Assembly: GCA_029959195.1 (NCBI GenBank)
Contig: CP114117.1
Span: 2,356,001 to 2,420,000, forward strand
Direction: 5' to 3'
Length of the DNA: 64,000 nucleotides
DNA from: Dictyophora rubrovolvata
Taxonomy: Eukaryota > Basidiomycota > Agaricomycetes > Phallales > Phallaceae
The notes beneath the pieces are model-generated. The model did no database searches and was not told the DNA's origin. It worked only from the letters and a program-made list of their open reading frames with translations. Shown here piece by piece: positions 36,210 to 48,900 of the stretch. The position numbers and the translations under genes are program-made. Position 1 is the stretch's first letter, and each line of letters opens with the position of its first letter.

Positions 36210-38368
36210 ATGACAGATATGGTAGGGTATTCCATAATTTCCTCAGAAATTCCCCAGAAAATCAACCACCCACTCTTCTAGTCTCACTCAATATTTCGCT
36301 ATGCTCCCCAGGTGTCACTGACATTCATCATTGTCGGTGGTGGATTCGCCGGTCTGTCTGCGGCATTTGTACTTTGTAAAGCTGGACATAAGTGTGTTGT
36401 CCTAGAGAGTTCTTCCTCGATGAGAACAGTATGTTTGCATTATTGACAGGGGTGACTTTCCAAGCCTGCAACCCTAAGACTGACACCTATTTCAAGTCTC
36501 ATGGGCCACTTAGCATTGCCTCAAATCTTGCAAAACTATTAGGACGATGGGGTGTCTTGGAAGCGTTGGAACCCAGGTGCTGCAAGCCCACCGGCGTCGA
36601 ATACTTTAGCTGTACGCCCTGTTACTTGACACAGACACAGATTGTCCTGACTTCACAATTGAAACGTGCAGATCGTTCGGGAGAACACCTACGTACGTGG
36701 ACTTGGAAAGAAGTCGTATACGAAGCTACGGGATTTCATTATCACCTTACTGACGTGCGTCTAATTTAACAATGCGGAGTAAATGTATTGATCTGGTCTA
36801 AATTAGCAAATGGAGCTGCAATCGCTACTTTTTAATATAGCCACAGCCTCCGGTGCTGAAATTAGGTTCGGTTGTCGAGTACAAACCTTGGATCCAGCCG
36901 AGCCATCGGTAACGTTGGAAGATGGGCGAGTTATACACGGTGATATCATTATTGGGGCAGACGGCAATCGTTCCTTAGTGAGAGAGTGTGTGCTTGGTTA
37001 CAAGGATCCTGGGGTTCCTACTGGATTAACAGTTTTCGCGTCAGTGCTGAGCTGAGCGTAGCAACAGTTTGTTTCAGTAATGTCTAATACTTTCTTTTTT
37101 TTAAAGTACTACAGTCCCTCTCTCGAAAATGTTAGAAGACGAGGATCTCGTACCACTGATCGAGGCTACAGCGGTAAATCCTTTAACCTCAAGGTATTCA
37201 AATCAGCTGATCACATTTGGTGGTTTTTTGTGGGAGGGTTTAGATATCAAAATGGTAAGCCTCAAATGTTCGCGGATCATGATCCCTTTGGAAAGTTTGA
37301 TTCATGGGGTTAGGCTCGGACCATCAAAAATTATACTCGGTTTACCAGTGAAGGATCTCGGGATATACTGTCTTTATCTTATTCACGATACTCGTAAATC
37401 AGATGACAATCTGGGAATTCGTGATGAGACTAAGAACATAGGGGATAGAATTCGAGAGCTGGTTTCGGATTGGGAACCGCGGTAAGGCCATTGGCTTGGT
37501 TTTGTTAACGCTTCACATACAAAAAATAGGGTCCAAAAAATTGCTAGTCTGATTACAGACGGTTACTTTTTTGAGGAAGTAAAACACGGAAGCTATGATA
37601 GTTGGGTGCACGAATCAAATCATTTAGTCTTGATTGGCGATGCATGCCATTCAATGCCAGTGAGTCAACCCATTCTAGAACTAGCTCAACTTTTTAAGAA
37701 ACCGACCATTGTCTTCTTTAGGAATACGCCGTTCAACGATGTGCAATGATAATTGAAGACGCAGCTGTTCTCGGCGATCTATTCTCTCGTATTGAAGGTT
37801 CAGAAAACATTCCATTTGTTCTCAACGCATACCAGGAGCTTCGTCAAACGCGATGTGCTGCTGTTCAAGCTTGGGAGCAAAATGCCCAAAACTGTTTAAA
37901 CATACGAGAAGGAACCCCGGATGACTTGGAGGAACGTAACAAGGAGCTGATGCAAGCGTATATGAAACAGGAAGCGGATCCTGATAGAATTGGTGAAATT
38001 TGGGATGGATTGGCGCAGATGATATCGTGAGTTATATACATACGTAGCATACCCGTGTGCTACTTTCCTCGTTCTTATTCTTTCTCTGTAGATATGAGGT
38101 CGAGCTAGAGGTAGACCAATGGTGGGCGGATTTTGGTCAATTGATGTCACCTACTTCGCCTGCTGCGAACCGTGTGACTTCGTTCATGGACATCAACGTT
38201 TCCTACTCGACCGAGACGATGCACCACCCCCCTTGTGAATCTGTCAAGAATTTGGACTCGACTCTGGAAAAGGCCAAGGTCGGTGAGATGCTAGACACTG
38301 ATACTCGGGCCATGGACCGTATTGTTGTTGAAGAAAATAGTGCCAAATCATATCCAATTGTAGACTAA
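36210..38368 (+). CDS. FAD-dependent aromatic-type monooxygenase (salicylate hydroxylase-like)
   Basis: About ten exons; the first is 12 nt (36210-36221, MTDM). Group A flavoprotein monooxygenases use FAD and NAD(P)H to hydroxylate ring compounds. Seen: the FAD fold LTFIIVGGGFAGLSAAFVL with a conserved acidic residue in VVLESS, the GADGNRSLVRECV motif, VGPSKIILG-like strand SKIILGLPVKDLG, and the second FAD motif LIGDACHSMPEYAVQRCAMI followed by EDAAVLGDL. The product would be near 430-470 residues with a C-terminal extension (VDQWWADFGQLMSPTS to the stop at 38366-38368). Exons between 37120 and 37330 are uncertain: the frame stays open there, but the phase that best matches the family needs one or two extra introns. 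The substrate is unknown; no partner genes are adjacent. Confidence 0.82.
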
Positions 38369-38504
38369 TTATAGAATTATAGAATTACTGATATGAGTGC
38401 ATAGCATGGGGATACTTTTTAATCGGGTAGCGGAACTCGGAGATCAAACCGTTTCAAACGTTGATTGCCTCGACGCTTGAAACTCCGCACCACGTTCATC
38501 CTCT

Positions 38505-38537
38505 TTCTCTTTCCCTTTCCCTTTCCCTTTCCCTTTT
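38505..38537. repeat. (CTTTCC)n pyrimidine repeat in LIM gene leader
   Basis: Five or so CCCTTT units sit about 90 bp upstream of the LIM gene ATG. CT-rich tracts just before the start are common in basidiomycete promoters and often flank transcription starts. Confidence 0.8.
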
Positions 38538-38624
38538 CTTCTTCCTTTCTCACCGTCGTTGCACATTCCTTTCAAACATCTCCTTCCTTTTCTCTTTCAT
38601 TCTTTCTAGCTTCTTTTTGCCATC

Positions 38625-40376
38625 ATGTCCGAGACGTCCGTAAAGTGTACAAACTGTTCCGAGTTCGTGTCACCTTCGTTTCTGTCCGATCACGTTTGCG
38701 GCCAGAGTGCAGGTGGGATGGCTGGTGTTGGGAGAAGAGCTTTCAAACATTTGATGATAGGTGTGTGCAGATATACGCGCATCACCACCTTTGCATTATT
38801 CTCATAACTATGAAGGAACCCCTCCATTGTCACCGTTATCTTTTGAATACGGCCTTCGAACTCCTTCTCCTTTATCTCCCCGTATCGCAACACCGACCTC
38901 CCCGTTCTTGTTTCCTTTCCCATACTATCCCCAGGGAACCCCTACAATCCAACCACGACAGCCACCTCCCCCTCTATCTATTCCCGAAGCCATATCTACC
39001 CCACATATAATAAGAACACCTTCACATTCACCAACCCCGAAGTCCCCTCTTTCTCAAGTAATGGTCCCTCCAACTCCGGATTCTCGGACACCTAAACTCC
39101 CATTTTTGGAAAAATATAAGAATAACACAACGGCCACTCGCTCTCCTCCGCAGCAGACATCTCAATCAGAGGCACCGTTGCCTCATCCCTATCAAGACGA
39201 GGAGGAGGAGGAGGAAACTGGATTAGCTTATGACAAGGATGTCGAGGACCCACCATTATCTCCCACGTCTACATCATCTCATTCAGTCTATTCGAGTGCA
39301 ACTCGACTTACCCGCGACTTTCTATCCTCCCCTCCTCCCCTTCCCCCTCTTCCAACATCCCCACCCAATGCCAATTCGGTGCCGATGTCGCCGCCTCGCC
39401 GTTCCCACACAAATCCGACTACAGGCCCACGCGGGGGCACAGCCGGCGTTCCGAGTCCATTTGGCCCATCATCACCCCCGCTCGGCACCATGAGAAGCAT
39501 CAGTGATGCTAAACATCATCATTCCCGCCGTCCACGCGATTCAGACTCGGGTCCAGACGTGAGCTCGGGTTCGACTTCTCTGTCTTCTCAGATAAGTGAC
39601 ATCGTCACCACCACCGCTATTTCACCCGCTTCTGCTATGAAGAAACCCCGCGTTAGGATATGTGTCAAGTGTGACGTGCGAATCGAAAATGGGAGATGGA
39701 TACGCATGGATGGTGGGAAAGGTATTCTATGTGAGACCTGTTGGAAACACATGTACCTTCCTAGGGTGAGAACATTGACACTATGCTATCGTCCCGGAGA
39801 TTGATTATGACTATTTAGTGTCGACGTTGCTCCAAAGTCATCGAAACAGCCGCAGTCTACTCTTCAGACGGTCAACTAAAGGGCAAATACCACAAACACT
39901 GCTTTACATGCACAATCTGCGATGCGCCTTTCCAAAGTAACACATTTTGGATCTATCAAGGTCAACCGATGTGCGAGTATCATTATCACGAATCGAATCG
40001 CTCCCTATGCGCGGCTAAAGACTGCCGCAAGCCCATTGAAGGTCCTTGTGCTATTACGGAGGGCGATGTTAAATATCATGCTACTTGTTTGATATGTTCT
40101 ACGCCTGGATGTACTGAACGGCTCGAAGAGTATTGGGAAATTGAGGGTCGGATGTTGTGTGAGCAACATGCCAAGGAACTCGAATTACCAGAGTCCCCGA
40201 CAAGTCCTAGAACTAACACTGCTCCTGCTCCTGTGGCTACTGTTACACCTACCAAGAGATCATCCCCCCCATCTATTCGTGCCATTCCCCCCATGTTCAG
40301 ACCGATGGATCCTAGTCGAAGACTACAAAAGAGGACTACCAAATTGATTAATATACAAAGCGCCCTCGCATTTTGA
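38625..40376 (+). CDS. LIM-domain protein (paxillin-like)
   Basis: Three exons (38625-38712, 38771-39765, 39819-40376) close to 546 residues. The N-terminus has a lone cysteine knuckle (VKCTNCSEFV, SDHVC), then about 280 disordered Pro/Ser-rich residues with an acidic run (DEEEEEE). The C-terminal third carries LIM zinc fingers: ICVKCDVRIENG with LCETCWKHMYLPRCRRC; CRRCSKVIE with HKHCFTCTICDAPF and MCEYHYHE; and CAAKDCRKPIEG with HATCLICSTPGC and CEQH. LIM domains bind partner proteins, and fungal relatives (Pxl1, Rga-type proteins) work at polarity sites and the cytokinetic ring. That role is inferred from layout only. The ATG at 38625 follows the pyrimidine tract and gives MSETSVKCTNC. Confidence 0.85.
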
Positions 40377-40425
40377 GGAGAAAAGAGAGAAAGAGAAAGA
40401 GAGAAAGAGAAAGAGAGAGAGGGAG
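40377..40425. repeat. (GA)n/(GAAA)n purine tract after LIM gene
   Basis: A near-pure A/G run of about 48 bases begins right after the LIM gene stop codon. It is presumably in the 3' untranslated region. Confidence 0.85.
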
Positions 40426-41984
40426 TTTATAACTTGTCGTCATCGCGTTTATGCCTCTTTATTATGATTCAGGTTTTTCACGTTTTATCAAAGGAATTCG
40501 GACTTGATTTCTTCAATCTTTTTAATTCCTCCCAAATTATCGCCCATCTCACGTACGATGGTATTACATGCATCTATGCTTGTTTCGATTTTCATGCTAG
40601 GCGATAATTTTTTACTCTATTCTACGGACATTGCAGACTAATATGTACAGAATCCTAATACCCTGTACCTTTCACCTTTGTTCGTCTTTTGTTCATCTTC
40701 AATTCCCTTCTCCCGACACTCGTCTTTCTCACGCAGAATAATCGGCTACTCCCTCCGCATAAGTTATTTTTTCCTCCCTGCGCCTCCTCTCTAAAAAATT
40801 GTATTACCGCTCATTAGCTCCTCAGACTACACCGAGACTATTCTCCTTTCTCTCCTTGTATAATTAAGCGCCTATACCCCATTTACCTTTTTTTTGGATT
40901 TCGTGAAAAAATATTTGTTTTCTTTTAATCGATATCCTTGTCCGTGATCATCTAATGCTTTTATCTCTCTTCCCTAATTGTTTAACTAGTACATAAGGTA
41001 CATACTTGAAGAGAGAAAAATCCTTATCCTTGCATTGATGAGTGCATGCTCTGGTATACCGATAATAATGTGCATTTTATTCAGTACCGTTCCTGGAGCG
41101 TGACTCTCCTGATCCCGGGGTTTGGGCTCACGATTCCCTGTCCCGATTCCTTGCTGTTCAGCTCAGTAATTTGAATCATACATTTTGCTAAGCCAAGTCC
41201 ACAAAGTCAATGACATAACTGTGACTTGAAAAAAAAAGCAATAAGAGACTTTGAAGTGAAAAGAACCTAGAAGGCATACAGTTGTAAACAGGCTACAGCA
41301 GGCATAAGAGCGTTGTTACCAAAATACCTAATTTTTTCCTTTTTTTTTCGAATTGTATAGGAAAGCATGTTCATTCTCAATAAATTTCAAAGTCGAGGTA
41401 GTGAGAGATGGAATAGCTTGTGCCTGTAGAGTCTAAGGTGCTAACTCCGGTATTCTGCGCCTTTTCGTGTCAACCACGCTTCGTGGCGCATTTCTTCTCA
41501 ACAACCGCACTGCTACAGTTGTTTTGGTCTTCTGCTTCATTCAAATCCCCTGGAGTTTAGCAACAGGAGCAATCAGTACTTCACCCTCAGCATTTAAAAC
41601 ACGTCCATTAGGCGCTATTTTCTATCGCAAAAGTTATGTATGTTTCCGAGATTCAACCGTTACGGGAACAAGGAAGGTTTTGTTGCGTAAAATACTCTGC
41701 AAGAAAAGTTGACCAGCGCGGCGGCCGCGGGATCGGAGTGTCAATACGAAGCGCCTAGTTCAAGTCCACAACGTTCCCGCCTTCATTGTAATGCCTTATT
41801 TGAGGCACTTCGCCCATCAACCTTTAGAAGAATAATCGAATCAAATTTCTTGAGGCATCCGCGTTGAGCCCGAATGTTTTTCAATCATTGCTGTAAGGAA
41901 TAGGTTTTATGCGACGCGAGCATAATAAACTTAGCTCATAGGTATGGATCCGTACGAACGTGTGGGTTTTAAAAATGCTAAATT

Positions 41985-42240
41985 TTACCGATCTAGGAAT
42001 GCCTGTTATTTCAGTTTTGTCATTCAAAGTTCAGAATGACATTTGTTTCGCAAGGATGAGCTTATACGCCCGACAACTAGGTGCAAATTTCTAAGAGCTG
42101 TTGGACCTATCAAATATCATTGGATCGACTTTGACTTCCTTAGAATCAAACGGCGCTGTCCAATATGTGTATGTATACCCGAATTATCTCGGCTCATCAA
42201 GGTGGATAACGATCAAATGTTTCTGCAAAATAAGTACAGT
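41985..42240 (+). pseudogene. decayed fragment of a fungal kinase-like gene (paralogue of 59255-60511)
   Basis: Read in three frames, this stretch matches consecutive pieces of the intact kinase encoded at 59255-60511. RNACYFSFVI corresponds to RDACYFNFVM of the catalytic loop. AVGPIKYHWIDFDFLR corresponds to DVGPIKYYWIDFGLSSR, with the DFG aspartate-phenylalanine kept but glycine changed to aspartate. A CIPELSRL piece corresponds to CVPELSHV. Stops and frame changes interrupt it (about three breaks), and both ends of the kinase are missing. It looks like the remnant of a duplicated copy about 17 kb from the intact gene and in opposite orientation. Confidence 0.7.
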
Positions 42241-42803
42241 AATTTTCTTTTGTTTTATAATCACTTTGACATTGCTTAAACTTTGACAGAATAATAAAAG
42301 GCTTAAATTCATACAACCCTTCTTTTTCCGACTTGGAAACACCCGCAACTAGTACGCCAATCTGTTTCCAAGGCCTCGTTGGGATTTAAAACAGCTATTA
42401 CATAAAAACATTTATACCTGCCTGCAATGGCTCTCCTCGACTAGGTGTCTACTGAGCGATGAGCGGAGGGGGTAGCCGAGAAAGCCTACTGCGCAAATGA
42501 TATAATCGTGGCAAGCTTGATGTGTTTGTCATCGATAATTGCGTTTCAAGTCAAAAAAAACCAGAGTCGATCAAGAGGGGAAAAAAATACGCTTGGTGAG
42601 TTATGTATATTTGTGCACGGTTCCCTCTTGCTTTTAAGTAGCCCAGTTACCTTCTGAGTTCATATTCATAGCATATTCGCAGCATATAAAGGTGCTATTA
42701 GTTGTTGCCGTCGCTTAATATAATATTCTTGACGAATTGATGTGATCACCTTTGCTAAGGGTCTATGTCCTCTATCTATTAATCAATGTGCATATGTCTA
42801 GAA

Positions 42804-43504
42804 TGCTGAGAGTTCGGCTTCCTATTGAACCAGTAAGCATATGATCTAACCCTCAGGTCTGTATTAATACTGATAGATGCGATTTACTTTCTTCTTAAAC
42901 AGAAACGTCCGATTTTTCGAAATCTCAACAATTTCCCTCATTCACGAACTGCTTCCCTTGAATCCCGAAATCCCGATTCCGAACATCCTAGCCTGAGAGG
43001 TACGACATCAACGCTAGTGCCTATGGTGTCTGTCAATGAGCTTTTAGATCGTGTACGCACCTCCTTTAAGCCGGCTCTTTTTTAATAGCCTTGCAGTGTC
43101 GGATACCATTCAGGATTGTAACATAGTAGCTCTAGCAATTTTAGAAGACACAATCCCGCGGAAGAACCCGCCGTGACTTCGATTTCGTCAAGAATCTCAT
43201 CAGCTTCTCGCACACGAATGAAAAAACAAGAATATTACTTGACAAACAAACCATACCATTTTGGAAAGTGAGATCTATTTTGGGGCATATCTCAAAGGAT
43301 AGGTCTCGATTTATTTATCGTGCGCATCATGCTTTTTCGCATGTTCTCGAAAGACCGTTGGAAAGTATCAAATTCGTGGCCTGGCGACACATCAACATTA
43401 CTAAATTCCTTTCTCATTTAAAATACGCGAGACATGAACGAGGACCCCAGCCAGAGCCACATGTATGTATATTAAGTGCTGTATTTGAGGATGAATGCAT
43501 CTGA
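42804..43504 (+). CDS. possible small multi-exon gene, unrecognised
   Basis: An ATG near 42804 opens MLRVRLPIEP, followed by a GTAAGC donor and a TTAAACAG acceptor that lead in phase to a Pro/Ser/Arg-rich stretch (SRTASLESRNPDSEHPSL and VPMVSVNELLDR). Beyond that a GTACGC donor follows, and a later open stretch EPAVTSISSRISSASRTR occurs in one frame, but I could not find a chain of splice sites that keeps one frame to a stop. The end given is that of the last open frame in the neighbourhood. It could be a real short gene, a broken gene or chance. No family was recognised. Confidence 0.25.
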
Positions 43505-45966
43505 AAAGAAGTAATCCCGTTCGCTTGAAACTGATAAGCAATCGCTCCTAGTAGCGTGTCATCACTTATAATGTACTAATATATAAATATGGGTCTGAAA
43601 CATGAATTTAATACCAGCTGCGAGCCATCATCGCGAAAATCATAATCGCTTTGAAAATCTAAGCGAAGCAGGTACACATTACTAGGCAAATATATTCTTA
43701 CAAAAATCGTCACTTGGGGATGTGTTTTGTCGTCGCTTAAAAATAAAACGTGCGTTGCTGATCGGACTCCTTTTCGGAGGATCATTTATATTTTAGCATT
43801 TTTAAAGGTAACACGCTACATATTTACATCGCTAAGTACTCACAAGCTCTCACAAGGCAGCTTCCCTGTTCAGACGAGGATTTGATTCGAAGACCGCGGT
43901 GGGCAATGGTAAAGATAAGTTTATGTAAGGAATTCCACTGCCGAACTTCTGTTCATTGAAGAGAGATGATGATATTGGAAGGCGTTACATGGAAAAAAGA
44001 TTGAAACTACAAGAAGACCAAGTGGTGTCATTGAGAGTGCTTCTTGAGACCCCTTGCAGCTTTAGGAGGTCTTTCGGTGGAGCTTTAGGGAGCTTTTCGA
44101 CCATCAATCATCAAAATGAAGGGCTGGGGGAAAGAACTTGATTGTGTTTTCTTTAGAGGATGAGGATAAATTAAGGGACACAAATTTTCGATGACATACG
44201 ACCTACACTTAATACGTAGCACCTGTGTGCTTCTAGATATGTATGTAGTATGTTGCATGCACTTAGAATTCTTAAGTGCGGGGTTCTGCGTTTTTAAATG
44301 CCGGTTAGTTGAACTTGAAGTTACACAAGTGTGCCAGTGGCACAACTACTAGTATGAACATTTCGCGTATGAATATTTCCAGTGACTTGACCTTGAGGAC
44401 TTCCATGAAGCTTGAAGTAAGGATTATTATATATATTGAGGTATCCAAACCGTACGTACCTTTTGAATTTTTAGGCTAAAATAAACCCAGTCCATTTTTT
44501 CAATTTATGTAATATAGCTGACCTACCATACTAGGATCAAAAGGGAGATACTAGGCTTATCAAATGAAACACCAAAATTCACTCGGTACGGATAGCACTT
44601 GCCTTTAATAACCATTTTATTTTAAAATTAGGACTTCGTGCCTACGCCATTCTTTTTGGATTGGATTTGGATATGAAGGGAAGATTGTCAATATATGCAA
44701 ACAAGGAAAGTAGACCCGGAGGATGCTTCTCAGGAGCAAAGTTCAGCCAAATTAACGTCATGACATCTTCACTCGATTTGAAGAACGAGGAAGACAGGGT
44801 GTGTAGCGAGAAGCCAGTAGAACGGCATTTCGGAGCGAAGAATCGCTCGTGATGGGGCAAAGCTGCTTGTTAGGGCCATTTTTGCCGTCATTATCATGGT
44901 GGGTTGTTCCTAAACTCGGCATTAACTGCGGATATCAAAAATCGGTAGATTTTTGGATAATAGGGTTCGAATCCTGCCATAGTGGCCGAGTCGGATACCA
45001 CAATTCAATGGCTTTAACTGTGTATAGATAGACGCGAAAAATCCCGCGTTGATCTTGGAAAAACGAACGTCCTGACTGGAGGGGAACCAAGAATTATTGA
45101 TGCTACTATAATTACCGCTTGAACCCTCGATTTGAAAAGTTGGTTTGTTCTGCTAAGCTCTAGCTTGAGTGGGGATATTTCGGGCCTCGGCAGACAAAGT
45201 CGGAATCACGAGATTGTTCCGGCGGAGAAATGAACCAATAGGCAGAGGGGAGAAATGTCTTAGATGCGGACGGAACGGCTGGCTGGAAAATGAGGGAATG
45301 TCTGTGATGTATGTAGACTGTCAAAATTAAGGTTGGCGTGTTGACGACTATTAGTTCTGTGATGTGAGGATAAGACCTCTGTTTTTTGCATATCCAACAA
45401 GACCTATCGAGTAGTTGCAATGGAAACTCTTTGAGAGAACCAAAGCTTGGTCTGAGGAGCCTTTTGAATTAGGGGGGAAAACTGTTAATTGTTCTGGCAA
45501 AAACGATGTAAATTGCGTCACTTTCAGGCACACAACAAAAGTACCGCGAGACGGTTTTTGCAGTGAGAGACTGAAAAAAGAAGTCACGTGGTGCCGAGGG
45601 CCGGTTCATTCGGAAAAGAATTGGGACTCCGAAAGATTATGAATCGTCGAGATGAAGGTAGCGTTTCAGAAACGACAGCAGTAAGCAAAGAGTCATAATG
45701 TGCTAATGAAGAAATGACGTCAAGGATTTGGGGAAAAGGGATGGGAAACTGTCGCGAGCCGGGTGGACATTGTCGGGAAAATGCGGCAGTTGACAGGTTT
45801 AAGGGTTTGTGTGACAAGATTTGTCAGCGAGTCCCGGTAAGCGGAGGCCGCACGAGTTGTGTTTTTGCACCATAACCCGTTCTCATAGCCGCCCGAGTTC
45901 TGAGTCGATTTCACTTGCTGATTAAAATTTCTTTTTAATTTTTTTTTAACTTTTCTCGAGAGAGAG

Positions 45967-48900
45967 ATGGCCCCCAGAGACGAGTCGAATAGCCCTCCCC
46001 CTCAACCTCAACCACCACCACCATCATCTTCTGGTAACAGCAGTAACAGACACGCTAGGTCGTCCCGGCACTCACCTCCTCAACAATCCGACTCTCGTCG
46101 CCGTCGTGCTGCCGCTTCCTCTGCCGCTGTTCCCGCCGACTACCCTCCTCACAGTCCTAACCATCCACCCGTCTCGGCCGGCAGATTGCATTACTCTCTG
46201 CCGCCTTTGCCTGGCATGAATCCCAACTACCCGCCTCATCACTCTCCTTACCTTCCTCACCAACACTACCCGCCTCCTCCTCATCATCATCATCTTGGTG
46301 GTCCTCCAGTTCCACCAAATGCCCCTCCTTTGGGCCCAATGTATCCCTATGGCATGCCCCCGCACGCCCCGCCGTACGCGCACCACCCCTATAGCCACCA
46401 CTACCAATATGGCCCAATGGGTCCCGGCGGATTTCCCCCACCTCGTCCTCCTGAAATTCCATCTCAGCCTTCACCTCATCAGGCCCCCGCCAGCACCCCA
46501 ACCCCTCCATCTTCTTCCAAGTCCATAAAGCGAAAGCGCAAACCAGACGAGAGAAAGACAGACGACGATCATGAACATACCGCCGAACTCAAGAAGCGAA
46601 CCAAGACCCAGCGTGCTTGTGATTCTTGTCGTTCCAGGAAAATACGGTACGTCTATGATCTTTCTCATGGTACCTTGGCCTTGTGCCTGGGTACCTGTCG
46701 TATATATATTTCATCGTCGTAATTTGGTTTATCTGATAACATTTTTTCTCTATTTGAATGAAAGATGTGACATCCTGCCTGATTCAGAGCCACCTCTCTG
46801 TCAGCACTGCAAACAATATGGCTTCGATTGTACCTTCTTTTTGCCTATCACTGAAACCAGGTTCAAGAAAAAGCGAACGGACGAAGAAGTGTCTGCCCCA
46901 AACACCGCTGCCACCGGAACCAATTCCGCGGCCGCCAAATCTGCTGACGACCCCCGCCAGACCGGTACTTCCAAAAGCGACGTCTCTTCAAAAGGCGAAA
47001 CAAAAGTCTTGGGTGAGTTCAACATCTTTTTCTGACACCACCCTTTCCCTATCAAGCTGTTCAATGTTTGTTTGTTAGGACCAACAAGCACTGCCTTCTT
47101 GTTACATTCCACTGCGACTGTGCCTTCTCGTGCCTATGAAAATTATGATCAAAGGTATAACCACACTTGGGAACTCACTAAATCAGGGGATGGATTCATA
47201 CAAGTCCACGAGCCTCCATCCAAGGATCAACCTGGTCCCCTTTCTAGGACGATGGACTTGCGACTCGAAAGGGATGTTGTAGAGAAACTCGTAAATAGTT
47301 ATTTCACCAATCTCGCTCCAATTTTTCCCATCGTCACAAGAGAGGAATTCCTGTCCTCGCCGTCTCCATCACCTGTTCTATTATATGCTATCTGCTCAGT
47401 TGCCGCTGCTAGCAGAGACGTCCCCCCCGCCGTTTTCGACAACCTGCGTAATGCTGTCAATTCCGTCATAAAATCTGACGATGTTCTCAGTACGACTTCA
47501 ACTGTCAATCTTCAAGCTCTTTTAATTCTTGGCATGTGTGGCGATTGCCATTCCCAGTTTATTCCCAATGCACTCTCTGCATATTGGTTAAGAACAGGTA
47601 TCGCCATTCGAATGGGCCAGGATTTGGGTTTGCATCGTGCAGAATCCGTAAAGCAGAATATTGAACTTAGACGTCGCCTCTGGGCCTCGTGTGTTATAAC
47701 GGATAGATGGTGCAGTCTTACATACGGCCACCCCATCATGATTGACTTGGAAGATTGCGATATGCGGATGACTGCCAGCGATCGGGTGGAGGATATGTAT
47801 ATGAATGAATTATTGAAGCTAAGCATTCTTATTGGTCGAGTACTGAAGATGATATACAGGTAAAGTGCCTTGCCCTCGAGTTCGTTTTGTTTTCCCTCGG
47901 GAAATTAATGAAATTCTAGCCCGAGTGGTCTCGTGTTAGCTACAGATGAAAGCCTCACCAAACTTTTAGAAGATCTGGACGCTTGGAATGCCAGGCTCCC
48001 CTCTACCTTACAGTTTACAGGCGTGAATAGTAGTCAACACGCGGGCCTCCTCCGTCTTTTCTACAGCAGCGTTCTGATGCTTTTCTGGCGTGTTTTCATG
48101 CGCATATCATATACTGTACCGGCTCATTTAACGTTCGTTCTTACCGTGGAGAAGTGGACTGAGCTCGTGAACATGACGAGGGAATCAATCGAGTGGCTCG
48201 ACGCCAATGAACAATTGTATGATGTCTGGATGCTTGTGGCATATTGTGCCACGAGTTGTGCTTTTGTTCAAGTCTGTTTCATTTTTTCAACCATTCTTTC
48301 CTGGCTCTATGCCTAACGTGTGTTTGTGTGTCATTCCTTTTTTTAGTATCATACATGGGCTAGACGTCAAGACCCCGAGGCAGCTGCAAGTCTACGAAAA
48401 CTGAGAGATTGTATTAAACGATGGGAGGGAACTCTTCCCGCAGATCATCGTTCTACGAGACGCAAGGTGAGTGTTTCTTCGACAGGGATTTCCAGTTATC
48501 TGGTCAGATATCTTACATAAAACACAGACCGCCGAGATCATCGCGTTATTATACGAATCAACCCAGATGCCTGTAACATCTGTGGGAAAACAAGGAGATG
48601 CGATTAACCCGACGGTTGGCGTGCGTATGAGGGGAAATCAACCGGATTCGAAAGGGTTAGTGTTCCAAAAAGACCCGAGTAGACCAGGCGGCGGCATTTT
48701 CGTCGCTGTTGATGCGGATTACAGTGATTTACCCACTACGGTTGTTACCTCCGCGAAGAATCAAAGTGCAGAAGGAAATCAAGGGCAAGATCAAGGTCAA
48801 ATCGACGCTGAGCATAACAAGCAACAGCAACAGCAATCACAACAACCACAACAACAGCAGTCACAACAGCAGCAACAGCCAGCGTCTGGTTCTGCAGCGA

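Larger units (their letters stand above)
40428..45966. other. gene-poor interval of 5.5 kb
   Basis: Apart from the kinase relic at 41985-42240 and the doubtful small gene at 42804-43504 (both listed separately), I could not support any gene. The first kilobase is T/C-rich, like a long trailer. The part 44150-45900 has open frames without family motifs on both strands. It may hold the long promoter of the Zn2Cys6 regulator starting at 45967. Confidence 0.4.

Noticed and set aside
41467-41712. 81-codon frame with a membrane-like segment
   Set aside because: It starts at GTG, has no family signature and no splice-linked neighbours.
44962-44978. T-loop-like string GGGTTCGAATCCTGCC suggesting a tRNA
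   Set aside because: The T-stem pairs poorly beyond two bases, and no D-arm, anticodon arm or matching acceptor stem is found upstream or on the other strand.
46072-46510. Long minus-strand frames opposite the Zn2Cys6 gene
   Set aside because: They arise from the Pro/His-rich coding repeats on the plus strand.
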